From the NCBI GenBank assembly GCA_944380885.1, contig CALWIZ010000004.1:1-64000 (forward strand): a stretch of DNA of 64,000 bases, given 5' to 3'. Under the pieces are notes generated by a model that searched no databases, was not told the origin of the DNA, and worked only from the letters and a program-made list of their open reading frames with translations. Each line of letters opens with the position of its first letter. Positions within the stretch are counted from its first letter, which is position 1. This DNA comes from an uncultured Clostridia bacterium. GTDB taxonomy: Bacteria; Bacillota; Clostridia; Oscillospirales; Acutalibacteraceae. This document shows, piece after piece, positions 54,050 to 64,000 of this stretch. The translations under genes and the position numbers were made by a program.

Positions 54050-54660
54050 TATCCGCGCTCCTTTAACATATTTTCGCATACTTTTTCCGCCGACAGGGGA
54101 AGTATTTTCCATTCTGCCTCGGTCATGACACGCTTCTGGAGAGTTTCAGGCGTGTCGCCGTCCTCAATATAAACGGCTTTCTGCATTATTATCTCGCCGC
54201 CGTCAGGAATCTCGTTTACGAAATGCACCGTAGCACCGGTCACCTTTACGCCGTAGGCAAGAGCCGCTTCATGCACATGAAGACCGTAAAAGCCTTTGCC
54301 GCAAAAGGACGGTATGAGCGACGGGTGTACATTTATTATTCTTTTTTCGTATTTTGAAGTAAATTTCTCACTTAAAATACACATAAATCCGGCAAGGATA
54401 ATAAGCTCTGTGCCGTTTTGCTCAAGCAGTTCGGTAAGACGGTTTTCAAAATCCTCCTGTGAAACGCCTTTTTTTACGCATACAGCCGTTTTTATGCCGG
54501 CGTTTTTTGCTCTTTCAAGAGCATAGGTGTCCGGATTGTTTGAAACTACAAGCTTTATTTCTCCGGATTTGATTATACCGGTGCGCTCCGCGTCAATAAG
54601 TGCCTGAAGATTGGTGCCGCCGCCCGAAACCAGAACCGCAATGTTAATTTTTGCGCTCAT
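54049..54660 (-). CDS. purN: Phosphoribosylglycinamide formyltransferase
   Basis: 203 residues. [16 protein letters not shown] at the N-terminus, [27 protein letters not shown] with catalytic Asn and His, and [15 protein letters not shown]. It formylates GAR with 10-formyl-THF. Confidence 0.96.
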   Translation of the reverse strand: MSAKINIAVLVSGGGTNLQALIDAERTGIIKSGEIKLVVSNNPDTYALERAKNAGIKTAVCVKKGVSQEDFENRLTELLEQNGTELIILAGFMCILSEKFTSKYEKRIINVHPSLIPSFCGKGFYGLHVHEAALAYGVKVTGATVHFVNEIPDGGEIIMQKAVYIEDGDTPETLQKRVMTEAEWKILPLSAEKVCENMLKERG

Positions 54661-55697
54661 ATGATACGTACCTTTTCGTCTGACTTGATTATACTGCCGA
54701 TAACATATGCGTCTTCACCGTTTGCTCTGAGAATTTCAAGCGCTTTTTCAGCGTCCTTTTCAGAAACGACAACGCTCATTCCTACGCCCATATTATATGT
54801 GTTGAACATATCGCGCTCCGGAATGTTTCCGGTCTTCGCGAGAAGGTCGAAAATCGGAAGTATTTTTATATCCGATTTCTTTATTTCTGCACCGAGTCCG
54901 TCAGGTATGCTCCTCGGAATATTCTCATAGAATCCGCCTCCGGTGATATGAGAAACACCTTTAACCATTACTTTGTCAAAGAGTGCAAGCATAGGTTTAA
55001 CATATATTTTTGTGGGGGCAAGCAGTGCGTCTCCGAGCGATACTCCGCCGAGTTCGGCGCGGGGGGAGGTAAGGTCGCAGTTTTCAACGTCGAAAACCTT
55101 TCTAACAAGCGAGAAACCGTTTGAGTGTACGCCGCTTGAAGGAAGCGCGATAATAACGTCGCCTTCCGACATACTGCTGTTATCTATTATTTTAGGCTTG
55201 TCCACAACGCCGACCGAGAATCCGGCGAGATCATATTCGTCTTCAGGGTAAAAGCCGGGCATTTCCGCGGTTTCACCGCCGATAAGAGCCGCGCCGCTCT
55301 GAACACAGCCCTCGGCTACACCCTCTACAATAGAGGCGATTTTTTCGGGAACATTTTTACCGCAGGCAATGTAATCAAGGAAAAACAGAGGTTTTGCGCC
55401 GCAGCAGATAATGTCGTTTACGCACATTGCAACGCAGTCAATACCGACTGTATTGTGCCTATTCATTAAAAAGGCAATTTTAAGTTTTGTTCCCACTCCG
55501 TCGGTTCCGCATACAAGCACAGGACGCTCATAGTTTTTTACGTCAAGCTCGAAAAGACCGCCGAAGCCGCCTACATCGGAGCAGACACCCGCTGTCATCG
55601 TTTTAGCAATATGAGCTTTCATAAGTTCGACCGCTTTGTATCCTGCGGTAATGTCAACACCGGCATCGGCGTAGGATTTTGACTGTGAATTATTCAT
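54657..55697 (-). CDS. purM: Phosphoribosylformylglycinamidine cyclo-ligase
   Basis: 346 residues. [17 protein letters not shown] at the start, [26 protein letters not shown] and [13 protein letters not shown]. It forms AIR from FGAM. ATG 55697 follows AAGGAG. Overlaps purN by four bases (ATGA). Confidence 0.97.
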   Translation of the reverse strand: MNNSQSKSYADAGVDITAGYKAVELMKAHIAKTMTAGVCSDVGGFGGLFELDVKNYERPVLVCGTDGVGTKLKIAFLMNRHNTVGIDCVAMCVNDIICCGAKPLFFLDYIACGKNVPEKIASIVEGVAEGCVQSGAALIGGETAEMPGFYPEDEYDLAGFSVGVVDKPKIIDNSSMSEGDVIIALPSSGVHSNGFSLVRKVFDVENCDLTSPRAELGGVSLGDALLAPTKIYVKPMLALFDKVMVKGVSHITGGGFYENIPRSIPDGLGAEIKKSDIKILPIFDLLAKTGNIPERDMFNTYNMGVGMSVVVSEKDAEKALEILRANGEDAYVIGSIIKSDEKVRII

Positions 55698-55701
55698 AAA
55701 G

Positions 55702-57135
55702 TCACTCCTTATTTTCGGAAATTTTGGTTTCAAACCGGTTCTTCAACGGTGTCTTCGGGATTTCGGTGGGATAATTGCCGTCAAAGCAGGCGGTACAGTA
55801 CCCGGTGCCGTTTATGCCTTTTGCAATCTGCTTAACACTTTCAACACTCAGGTAGCCAAGCGAGTCAACACCGATTATCTGAGCTATCTCGTCCACGGTA
55901 TGCTTGCAGGCAATAAGGTTGTCTCTTGAATCAATATCGGTGCCGTAATAGCACGGATTAAGGAACGGGGGAGCCGAAATGCGCATATGTATTTCTTTGG
56001 CGCCGGCTTCGCGCAGCAGCTTCACAATTCTGGCGCTTGTTGTTCCTCGCACGATTGAATCGTCTATCATTACAATGCGCTTGCCCTTTGCTATCTGCGC
56101 GATAGGATTGAGCTTTATGCGAACCTTGTCCTCACGGCTTTTCTGTCCCGGTGCTATAAAGGTTCTGCCTATATATTTGTTTTTGATAAAGCCTATTTCA
56201 TACGGAATGCCTGACTGCTTTGAATATCCTATCGCTGCGTCAAGTCCCGAATCCGGAACGCCTATTACTACATCGGCCTGAACCGGGTGCTCAAGCGCAA
56301 GGAAGGCGCCCGCGCGCAGTCTCGCGCTGTGAACGCTGCAGCCGTCTATTACCGAGTCCGGACGCGCGAAATATATGTATTCAAATACACAAAGGGTGCA
56401 GGGTGACTTATCACAGTGGTCTGTTATCGAACGTATACCGTCCTTGTCAAACACAACGATTTCACCCGGCTTCAAATCGCGGATAAACGAAGCGCCTACT
56501 GCGTCAAGCGCGCAGCTTTCGGAAGCTACAATATACCTTCCGTCTTCGGTCTTTCCGTAGCAAAGCGGACGGAAACCGTTTTCATCTCTTACAGCGATCA
56601 GCTTTGATGGAGACATTATAACAAGCGAATAAGCTCCGCGAATCCGGTTCATCGCCTTATTGACCGCCTGTTCGATAGACGGGGAGGTGAGACGCTCTTT
56701 TGTTATAATGTAAGAAATAACCTCAGTATCGCTTGTGGTATGGAAAATCGAGCCCTCAAGCTCAAGCTCACGCCGAAGCTCACCGGAGTTAATGAGATTG
56801 CCGTTATGTGCGAGCGCCATTCTGCCTTTCACATGATTTATAACCATAGGCTGTGCGTTGTTTCGGTCGTTTGAGCCGGTTGTGCCGTATCTCACGTGAC
56901 CGACCGCCATATTGCCTTCGCCAAGACTTTCGATTATTTCAGGTGTGAAAACATCGTTTACAAGACCCGTATCCTTAAAAGAAGCGAAAACACCGTCATC
57001 GTTTACTACGATTCCGCAGGACTCCTGACCGCGGTGCTGAAGCGCGAAAAGTCCGTAATATGTGGTGTGCGCCACATCTGAGGTCGACGGTGAAAAGACG
57101 CCGAAAACCCCGCATTCTTCTCTTAAACTGCTCAT
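55702..57135 (-). CDS. purF: Amidophosphoribosyltransferase
   Basis: 477 residues. Short propeptide then the catalytic Cys in [10 protein letters not shown], a glutaminase domain (HRGQESCGI), and the PRPP site [14 protein letters not shown]-terminal cysteines in [14 protein letters not shown] fit the iron-sulfur form known from Bacillus. It commits PRPP to purine synthesis and is the usual feedback target. Confidence 0.97.
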   Translation of the reverse strand: MSSLREECGVFGVFSPSTSDVAHTTYYGLFALQHRGQESCGIVVNDDGVFASFKDTGLVNDVFTPEIIESLGEGNMAVGHVRYGTTGSNDRNNAQPMVINHVKGRMALAHNGNLINSGELRRELELEGSIFHTTSDTEVISYIITKERLTSPSIEQAVNKAMNRIRGAYSLVIMSPSKLIAVRDENGFRPLCYGKTEDGRYIVASESCALDAVGASFIRDLKPGEIVVFDKDGIRSITDHCDKSPCTLCVFEYIYFARPDSVIDGCSVHSARLRAGAFLALEHPVQADVVIGVPDSGLDAAIGYSKQSGIPYEIGFIKNKYIGRTFIAPGQKSREDKVRIKLNPIAQIAKGKRIVMIDDSIVRGTTSARIVKLLREAGAKEIHMRISAPPFLNPCYYGTDIDSRDNLIACKHTVDEIAQIIGVDSLGYLSVESVKQIAKGINGTGYCTACFDGNYPTEIPKTPLKNRFETKISENKE

Positions 57136-57150
57136 TTTAACCTCCGAGAA

Positions 57151-57861
57151 TTATTCGCCGAATACTCTTTTCATCATTTCGTTATAAGCGTCCTCAACAC
57201 CGCCCATATCGCGGCGGAAGCGGTCCTTATCAAGCTTTTCGTTTGTATCGGCGTCCCAGAAACGGCAGGTATCCGGAGAAATTTCGTCAGCGAGAACAAT
57301 AGAACCGTCATTAAGTCTTCCGAATTCGAGTTTGAAATCAACAAGCTTTACGTTAAGGGAGAGGAAATACTCCTTTAATACATCGTTGATTTTGAACGCC
57401 ATTTCCTTGATTTTATCTATTTCTTCCTTTGTCGCCAGCTTGAGGGCAAGAGCGTGATATTCATTTATAAGCGGATCGTGAAGCTCGTCGTTCTTGTAGG
57501 AAAATTCAATTGTAGGAGCGTCAAATACTATTCCCTCCTCAACACCGTAGCGCTTTGCAAAGGAGCCGGCAGATATGTTTCTGATAATTACTTCAAGCGG
57601 AACGATCGAAACCTTTTTTACAACTGTTTCACGGTCGTTGAGCTCTTCGACGTAGTGGGTCGGCACACCGTGCTTTTCAAGCAGCTTGCAGAGAAAATTT
57701 GACATTTTGTTATTTATTACGCCTTTTCCGGTTATGGTTCCTTTTTTAAGACCGTCAAGCGCAGTTGCATCATCTTTATAGGAAACAATGACATAATCCG
57801 GATTTTCGGTCGCATATACTTTTTTTGCCTTTCCTTCGTAAAGCTGAGTTGTCTTTTCCAT
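57151..57861 (-). CDS. purC: SAICAR synthetase
   Basis: 236 residues. [20 protein letters not shown] at the start, [16 protein letters not shown] and [10 protein letters not shown] with [10 protein letters not shown]. It adds aspartate to CAIR. ATG 57861 follows GGAGG; the longer frame reaches into purE. Confidence 0.97.
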   Translation of the reverse strand: MEKTTQLYEGKAKKVYATENPDYVIVSYKDDATALDGLKKGTITGKGVINNKMSNFLCKLLEKHGVPTHYVEELNDRETVVKKVSIVPLEVIIRNISAGSFAKRYGVEEGIVFDAPTIEFSYKNDELHDPLINEYHALALKLATKEEIDKIKEMAFKINDVLKEYFLSLNVKLVDFKLEFGRLNDGSIVLADEISPDTCRFWDADTNEKLDKDRFRRDMGGVEDAYNEMMKRVFGE

Positions 57862-57883
57862 TTTGAATTCCTCCGTATATATA

Positions 57884-58378
57884 TTAAATATTGAACTGCT
57901 CTTCGACAGCTTTATTTTTTTCAAGAACTTTCGCTGTGTCCGACGCGCGTTTGGCATCGAGCTTCGCGGCAATCTCATCATCGGTTACGGCAAGTATTTC
58001 CGCACACAGCAAAGCGGCATTGACTGCCCCGTCAACAGCGACAGTTGCGACAGGAATACCTGAGGGCATCTGCACAGTGGAAAGAAGGGCGTCAATACCG
58101 CCTAAATTACCTGATTTCATTGGTATTCCGATAACCGGAAGAGTAGTATTCGCGGCGATAGCGCCGGCAAGGTGCGCCGCCATACCGGCAGCGGCTATAA
58201 TAGCTCCGAAACCGTTCCTGCGGGCGTTTACGCTGAATTCCTTAGCTTCCTCCGGTGTACGGTGAGCCGAAAAAACATGCATTTCAAAAGGGATACCGAG
58301 ATTTTTTAAAGTATCGGCCGCTTTTGAAACAACCGGCAGGTCACTGTCGCTTCCCATAATTACGGCGATTTTTTTCAT
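57884..58378 (-). CDS. purE: N5-carboxyaminoimidazole ribonucleotide mutase
   Basis: 164 residues. [22 protein letters not shown] and [20 protein letters not shown] are class signatures. No purK is in the operon, so either it is elsewhere or this is a class II PurE using CO2 directly. First gene of the operon. ATG 58378 is chosen because the upstream GTG is too near the AAGGAG site. Confidence 0.96.
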   Translation of the reverse strand: MKKIAVIMGSDSDLPVVSKAADTLKNLGIPFEMHVFSAHRTPEEAKEFSVNARRNGFGAIIAAAGMAAHLAGAIAANTTLPVIGIPMKSGNLGGIDALLSTVQMPSGIPVATVAVDGAVNAALLCAEILAVTDDEIAAKLDAKRASDTAKVLEKNKAVEEQFNI

Positions 58379-58402
58379 TTCGTTCACACTCCTTAAAATG
58401 TT

Positions 58403-58437
58403 AAAAGGCGCACTTATCCGGTAAAGATAAGGGCGCC
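58403..58437 (-). terminator. ZTP riboswitch terminator before purE
   Basis: On the minus strand, arms GGCGCCCTTATC and GATAAGTGCGCC (one mismatch) with a 7-base loop, then TTTT. The 5' arm touches the conserved GGGC end of the aptamer, as expected for ligand control of termination. Confidence 0.8.
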
Positions 58438-58504
58438 CAGACGGTCGGCATTTACGGTTCTTTGATTCATGTGGTGCTCCACTTATCCGTCAGTCCCAAA
58501 GAAC
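58433..58504 (-). promoter_or_regulatory. ZTP (pfl) riboswitch
   Basis: Minus strand. The 5' domain reads GGGACTGACGGATAAGTGG followed by GAGCACCACATG, and the 3' domain contains GCCGACCGTCTGGGC, both hallmarks of the pfl motif. ZTP/ZMP accumulates when 10-formyl-THF is short; binding would prevent termination and raise expression of purine and one-carbon genes. Confidence 0.93.
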
Positions 58505-58522
58505 GATATGTTGTATGTGAGA

Positions 58523-58551
58523 ATTATATCATATACCCGATATTTTGTCAA
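58523..58551 (-). promoter_or_regulatory. Consensus SigA promoter of the purine operon
   Basis: Minus strand TTGACA (plus 58546-58551), a 17-base spacer and TATAAT (plus 58523-58528), about 20 bases before the riboswitch. Both boxes are perfect. Confidence 0.92.
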
Positions 58552-58604
58552 TCATACCGACACTGCGCGGCAAATAAAAAAATATGACGAAAAACCAAAA
58601 AATT

Positions 58605-59846
58605 TTAAACATTGTGACAACCGCCGAGATTTTCCCCAAGCCCCGCCGCAATCAGAAGACGGGAATAGAAAAGTGCTTCACTTCCGTCGCAGTCACATTC
58701 GGCGGAAGTAACAGACGCTTCGGAAATTTTTTTCCTTATTTCCGCGGCGGCACCCTTGCAGTTAATATGACTTACAAGACAGCCGAACGGGTTTAGAAAT
58801 AAGAGCTTTTTATATCCGCTTTTATATAATACCTGTGCTTCGGCGGAAATAAGCCAACCGTCGCCGGTTATGCAGTTCGGCGAGATTATCTTGCCTGATT
58901 CGGACAGAAATTCGGAAAAACGGGGCATACGGGAAAACCGCGGAAAACCGTCGACCAAGCGGCATACATCTTCATATTTCTTTGAAAGATACGAGCAAAA
59001 GAATACGGCTGCACGCTTTAAGATCTCATCTGCTCCGTCGTCATAAATAACTGATTTTAAAACGTAAAGACAGTAAACCGAAAATCCTGTCGTCCGCACT
59101 TCACATCCGTGATTAAGAAGAAAACGCTCGGTGTCAAGATTTCCTATTCTGCAGTATTTTATGTAAAGCTCTCCGGCAATTCCTACCCTTGTTTTAGGCT
59201 TTTTAATAATTTCTATTTCCGAAAAGCTATTAAGCATCTCTGTGCATATTTCTTTAACCCTGTGTCCGTAAAAAGGCTTTGCCGAGGAAAATATAACGCA
59301 GAGTTTTTTCTGCCATTTCTGAACAAGCGCCTGTGTAGCGCCGCCGTACTTTTCATATGGTTCGGTCTGCTGCGCGAGATGCATTAAAAGGTCGCCTGTC
59401 AGAACAGAGTTTACCGCCGCTTTTATCATGGCGGGCGTTATCCTGAATCCCGAACGGAGGTTTGCGGAACCGGCATTAAGGGATATAACCGGAACATTTC
59501 CGTAGCCTGCGGCCTTAAGCGCCTTTTTCAAAAGCTCCGGATAATTTGAGGCACGGCACGCCCCACCGGTCTGCGGAAGCAGAAAAGCAGAACGAAGCGG
59601 GTCACAGAGACCTCTTTCAAGCGAATTTATTATTTGTCCCACTATGGCTATTGCGGGAAAGCACATATCATTGTGTATAAAACGCTTTCCGGCGTCAAAT
59701 ATTTCTCTTCCGCGGTTTGAAAGAATATCAGCCTTGTATCCTCCGGCTATCAGCGCGGATTTTAATATCGGAAAATGATACTCAAGCATTTCAGGCAGAT
59801 AAATCGTATGGGTACTTTTCATATCCTTTGTAAATACAGCCGGCAA
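58605..59846 (-). CDS. Stand-alone 2-hydroxyacyl-CoA dehydratase activase-related protein
   Basis: About 413 residues corresponding to the C-terminal part of the long acyl-CoA dehydratase activase-related proteins of anaerobes: FTKDMKSTHTIYLPEMLEYH at the start, FIHNDMCFPAIAIVGQII, LPQTGGACRASNYPELL, SPNCITGDGWLISAEAQV and NPFGCLVSHINCKG. Conserved Cys in these segments could hold an iron-sulfur cluster. The N-terminal ASKHA ATPase domains of the long form are missing. Function of the family is unknown. The start is probably TTG (59844-59846 on the plus strand), after GAGGTGAG. The downstream purine promoter lies beyond its 3' end. Confidence 0.7.
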   Translation of the reverse strand: MPAVFTKDMKSTHTIYLPEMLEYHFPILKSALIAGGYKADILSNRGREIFDAGKRFIHNDMCFPAIAIVGQIINSLERGLCDPLRSAFLLPQTGGACRASNYPELLKKALKAAGYGNVPVISLNAGSANLRSGFRITPAMIKAAVNSVLTGDLLMHLAQQTEPYEKYGGATQALVQKWQKKLCVIFSSAKPFYGHRVKEICTEMLNSFSEIEIIKKPKTRVGIAGELYIKYCRIGNLDTERFLLNHGCEVRTTGFSVYCLYVLKSVIYDDGADEILKRAAVFFCSYLSKKYEDVCRLVDGFPRFSRMPRFSEFLSESGKIISPNCITGDGWLISAEAQVLYKSGYKKLLFLNPFGCLVSHINCKGAAAEIRKKISEASVTSAECDCDGSEALFYSRLLIAAGLGENLGGCHNV

Positions 59847-59864
59847 TTTTCTCACCTCAAATTT

Positions 59865-59893
59865 AATATACTATTTTTTTAAATTTTTTTCAA
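59865..59893 (-). promoter_or_regulatory. Promoter for the dehydratase-activase-related gene
   Basis: Minus strand TTGAAA (plus 59888-59893), a 17-base spacer and TATATT (plus 59865-59870). The surrounding DNA is very AT-rich, which makes chance matches more likely. Confidence 0.5.
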
Positions 59894-59981
59894 GTTAGCT
59901 TAATTTCAATAACAAAAAGGATTTACTTTTGATTGTCAGTGCGTTAATATATTATGGCACAATAATTTTTCGGGTGATAAT

Positions 59982-60368
59982 ATGCATAATTTCAACATTT
60001 CAGAATTTTTAAAATTTAAAGCAAAACTGGATAATGCGCTTTGCGCCGCGGCGGCGGGGGCAGCGAACCGCTGCAGTATTACTCCGCGCGAGGCGGCATT
60101 GCTCGCAGAACTGTTTTGCGGGGATACGATGACAGCAGATACCGTTTCTGTCCGCGGTCTTACAAGCGAAGCACAAGCGCTTGTAAGCTCAAAGCTGGCA
60201 TCAATCGGTGACGACGGTGTTATAAAGCTTACCGGCAGGGGAGAAATCGCCGGAAAATCAATTATTTCGGCGCAGGAGAAATTTTTTGAAAAAATCTTCG
60301 GAAAAATCACTCCCGAGGAGGCATTTATTATTAATAATATATTTGAAAAAATCGGTAAGGATATTTAA
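59982..60368 (+). CDS. Small MarR-like winged-helix protein
   Basis: 128 residues. ITPREAALLAELFC may be the first helix pair, SEAQALVSSKLASIGDDGVI followed by KLTGRGEIAGKSI resembles recognition helix and wing, and KITPEEAFIINNIFEKIGKD resembles the C-terminal dimer helix of MarR proteins. Similarity is by pattern only and the DNA-binding part is shorter than usual. It is divergent from the gene above across 135 bases, so regulation of that gene is plausible. Confidence 0.45.
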   Translation: MHNFNISEFLKFKAKLDNALCAAAAGAANRCSITPREAALLAELFCGDTMTADTVSVRGLTSEAQALVSSKLASIGDDGVIKLTGRGEIAGKSIISAQEKFFEKIFGKITPEEAFIINNIFEKIGKDI

Positions 60369-60380
60369 TTTAAAAGCATT

Positions 60381-60416
60381 TATTAACAAAAATCCCATGT
60401 AAATATTAACAAAAAT
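60381..60416. repeat. 13-bp direct repeat upstream of groES
   Basis: TATTAACAAAAAT occurs identically at 60381-60393 and 60404-60416, a 23-base period (about two helical turns), ending 20 bases before the groES -35 box. Candidate operator or upstream activating site. The area is AT-rich, which weakens the case. Confidence 0.5.
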
Positions 60417-60436
60417 TAAAAAAATATTTTACGGTA

Positions 60437-60464
60437 TTGACTTTTCCTGACTTTGGTGTATAAT
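60437..60464 (+). promoter_or_regulatory. SigA promoter for groES-groEL
   Basis: TTGACT at 60437-60442, a 16-base spacer and TATAAT at 60459-60464. A leader of about 80 bases follows, with a possible hairpin GGAGAAAA (60478) to TTTTCTCC (60505). No CIRCE inverted repeat is present. Confidence 0.8.
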
Positions 60465-60552
60465 ATAGCTTGCAAACGGAGAAAACGGGGATTAAAGTAT
60501 TATTTTTTCTCCTTTCTGACCGTTCTTTTAAAATGTTTTGGGAGGAAATATT

Positions 60553-60837
60553 ATGAAAATCAAGCCTTTGGCTGACAATGTCGTTATCAAGGCGACAGAG
60601 GCAGAAGAAACCACTAAAAGCGGAATAGTTCTCACATCTGCTGCAAAAGAAAAGCCGCAGGTTGCGGTAGTAGTAGCTGTAGGTCCGGGAGGCACTGTAG
60701 ACGGTAAGGAAGTTGTCATGTCCGTAAAAGAGGGAGACAAGGTCATTGCCGCCAAATATTCCGGAACTGATATAAAGATTGACGGCGAGGAGTACACAAT
60801 TCTTCACCAGTCTGACATTCTTGCAATCGTTGAATAA
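60553..60837 (+). CDS. groES: Co-chaperonin GroES
   Basis: 94 residues. KIKPLADNVVIKATEAEETT at the start, the mobile loop SGIVLTSAAKEKP and GDKVIAAKYSGTDIKIDGEE. Caps the GroEL chamber. ATG 60553 after GGAGGA gives the family length. Confidence 0.97.
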   Translation: MKIKPLADNVVIKATEAEETTKSGIVLTSAAKEKPQVAVVVAVGPGGTVDGKEVVMSVKEGDKVIAAKYSGTDIKIDGEEYTILHQSDILAIVE

Positions 60838-62490
<1,653 letters not shown>

Positions 62491-62510
62491 TAATTTTCAA
62501 GGCGTATTTT

Positions 62511-62549
62511 ATACCGGAACTGATTTGTTCAGTTCCGGTATTTTTTTTA
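62511..62549 (+). terminator. Intrinsic terminator after groEL
   Basis: A perfect 13-base stem, ATACCGGAACTGA with TCAGTTCCGGTAT around a 5-base loop, followed by eight T. Confidence 0.95.
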
Positions 62550-62585
62550 GAAAAATTGCTTTTTAGTGTATATTACCGAAAAGAC

Positions 62586-62614
62586 TTGACAGTATGTAAA
62601 AGTAAGGTTAAAAT
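62586..62614 (+). promoter_or_regulatory. SigA promoter for the glycosyltransferase gene
   Basis: TTGACA at 62586-62591, a 17-base spacer and TAAAAT at 62609-62614. Confidence 0.8.
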
Positions 62615-62666
62615 AATATTTTGCAGTGGCTGCAGATTTAAACACAAAAGAAAGCAGTGATATAAA

Positions 62667-63731
62667 ATGAATGACGTTTTGATTGTTATCCCGTCGCTTA
62701 ACCCTGCGAATGAACTTTTAGATTATGTTGACAGTCTTATAAAAAACGGTTTCGGTAAAATTTTACTGATAGATGACGGAAGTAATAAGGATGAAAGCAT
62801 TGAGGTCTTTAAAAAACTTGAAAATAACGAAGAATGTGTTATACTCCGTCATGCCGTAAATATGGGTAAGGGAAGGGCACTTAAGGACGCATTCAATTAT
62901 TATCAGCTTTATTTTGCCGATAAATATACCGGAATAGTTACTGTTGATTCAGATGGTCAGCACTGTGTTGAAGATGTAATAAAAATGGCCGAGGCACTGA
63001 AAGAAAATCCCGAATCGCTTATTTTGGGCGTACGTGATTTTGATCAGGATAATGTTCCGTTTAAAAGCAAATTCGGAAATAAAATAACAAAATTTGTAAT
63101 GAAGTTATTGTACGGCGGAAATATATCAGATACTCAGACCGGTCTGAGAGGAATCCCGAATAAGCTCATCAATTCATACATTACTCTTTTCGGTGAACGT
63201 TTTGAATACGAGACAACGATGCTGATAGAAACACTACAAAGAAAAATCAGCATTCACGAAGTTAAAATCCGTACCATATATATAAATGATAACAGCGAAA
63301 CACATTTTAAACCTTTACAGGACTCGCTTAAAATATATAAGCTGATATTCGGAACATTTTTTAAATATTTGCTTTCATCGGTAAGCTCCGCTTTGATTGA
63401 TTTTCTTTTCTTCGGGTTATTTGTTTCTTTGCTGCACAGTTTTGATCTTGCCGTAAAAATAGGCGTCGCTACTGTTCTTGCGAGAATTATTTCTTCGATT
63501 TACAATTATACGGTTAATAAGAATATTGTTTTTAAAAGCAATAAAAACCGCAGTACATTTATAAAATATTATATACTGTTCTTTTTACAAATGTGTTGTT
63601 CCGCAGCAGGTGTATATCTGGTATGCAGAACCGGTCTTCCCGAGTTTTGGTCAAAGGTTATAGTGGATACTGTTTTGTTTTTGATAAGTTTCCAAATTCA
63701 GAGAATATGGATCTTTTCAAAAGAGGTCTGA
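62667..63731 (+). CDS. Family 2 glycosyltransferase fused to a GtrA-like membrane domain
   Basis: 354 residues. Residues 1-225 are a GT-A domain of the dolichol-phosphate mannosyltransferase type: VLIVIPSLNPANELLDYV, LLIDDGSN, VTVDSDGQHC (metal-binding DxD-like) and SDTQTGLRGI. Residues 230-350 have four membrane segments with the GtrA pattern (KYLLSSVSSALIDFLFFGLF; ARIISSIYNYTVNKNIVFKS). It probably transfers a sugar to polyprenyl phosphate and helps present it across the membrane for cell-surface glycosylation. Followed after one base by another membrane protein gene. Confidence 0.88.
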   Translation: MNDVLIVIPSLNPANELLDYVDSLIKNGFGKILLIDDGSNKDESIEVFKKLENNEECVILRHAVNMGKGRALKDAFNYYQLYFADKYTGIVTVDSDGQHCVEDVIKMAEALKENPESLILGVRDFDQDNVPFKSKFGNKITKFVMKLLYGGNISDTQTGLRGIPNKLINSYITLFGERFEYETTMLIETLQRKISIHEVKIRTIYINDNSETHFKPLQDSLKIYKLIFGTFFKYLLSSVSSALIDFLFFGLFVSLLHSFDLAVKIGVATVLARIISSIYNYTVNKNIVFKSNKNRSTFIKYYILFFLQMCCSAAGVYLVCRTGLPEFWSKVIVDTVLFLISFQIQRIWIFSKEV

Positions 63732-63732
63732 T

Positions 63733-64000
63733 ATGGAAACTATAATAAAGTACAGAAAATTAATATATGTTATCACCGCTTTTTTGGTATGTTTCTGCTT
63801 TAATTCATTCTTTTCGGTTAAAACAACAGATTTTACCAACAATGTTTTGGCATTGCTGTTTTTTGCCTGCGGTTATTTACTTCAGAACGCTGTTTTCAAA
63901 AGGAAGATGCAGCTCAGGAAATGGATTTGCTGCGGTATAGGAGGGGCATTTTTTGCGATTTGTCTGTCTTTCGGATATTCAATCACAAAAACTGCCGGAG
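63733..64000 (+). CDS. Membrane protein, truncated by the window edge
   Basis: An open frame from ATG 63733 to the window end, 89 codons, beginning METIIKYRKLIYVITAFLVC. It has three hydrophobic segments so far and no recognisable family motif. One base after the glycosyltransferase stop, so it is in the same operon and may be a partner membrane glycosyltransferase. Function is not recognised. Confidence 0.65.
   Translation, partial: METIIKYRKLIYVITAFLVCFCFNSFFSVKTTDFTNNVLALLFFACGYLLQNAVFKRKMQLRKWICCGIGGAFFAICLSFGYSITKTAG

Noticed and set aside
60369..60552. CIRCE element upstream of groES
   Set aside because: No TTAGCACTC or GAGTGCTAA was found on either strand.

Overview
The window looks like a core-chromosome segment of an anaerobic, spore-forming member of the Clostridia. 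This rests on the sporulation genes (spoVB-like, yabP, yabQ), the rpsU-yqeG and yhbY-nadD-yqeK-rsfS-leuS neighbourhoods, a single-chain PurL with a fused glutaminase, a stand-alone AICAR transformylase paired with a PurO-type IMP cyclohydrolase, and clean TTGACA/TATAAT promoters with GGAGG ribosome sites. An Oscillospirales-like gut lineage is plausible, but that is inference. Genes are tightly packed, no intergenic stretch exceeds 300 bases, and I saw no rRNA, tRNA, insertion sequence, prophage or CRISPR array.

Region 1 (1-10.9 kb, + strand): the end of a probable metallo-beta-lactamase-fold hydrolase, hemZ, a nucleoside kinase, a zinc-ribbon protein, mtnN, a SpoVB-like flippase, hup, then the conserved rqcP-yabP-yabQ-divIC-yabR cluster, a fumarase alpha subunit with no beta partner beside it, a THUMP methyltransferase and an SGNH hydrolase. 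Region 2 (10.9-14.5 kb): three RNA-controlled units in a row, FMN riboswitch-ribU, SAM-I riboswitch-metK, and an L20-type leader before infC-rpmI-rplT. infC appears to start with an AUC codon. Region 3 (14.5-32 kb): information-processing genes (TrmH-type methyltransferase, dprA, topA, trmFO, plsX, rnc, a radical SAM protein, smc, ftsY, rdgB, yhbY, nadD, yqeK, rsfS, leuS). Region 4 (32-37 kb): secG, a 58-codon rpsU, yqeG, an endonuclease IV-like protein, a P-type ATPase whose catalytic loops are all altered, and luxS.

Region 5 (37-42.6 kb): xylB-xylA on the minus strand, divergent from an AraC-family regulator, then a Bcp peroxiredoxin and a zinc alcohol dehydrogenase. Region 6 (42.7-58.6 kb, minus strand): one long purine and one-carbon operon, purE-purC-purF-purM-purN-purO-purB-AICARFT-glyA-purD-purL-fhs, headed by a consensus promoter and a ZTP (pfl) riboswitch with a terminator. 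It carries purine synthesis genes together with genes that make its 10-formyl-THF supply (glyA, fhs), which is the shortage that ZTP reports. Region 7 (58.6-64 kb): a stand-alone 2-hydroxyacyl-CoA dehydratase-activase-related protein divergent from a MarR-like protein, then groES-groEL without a CIRCE element but with a 13-bp direct repeat upstream, then a glycosyltransferase-GtrA fusion and a truncated membrane protein.

Most of the content is housekeeping. The items most worth a second look are the P-type ATPase with altered TGES, DKTGT and TGDGVND motifs, the non-AUG infC start, the ZTP operon layout with split PurH functions, and the groESL direct repeats.
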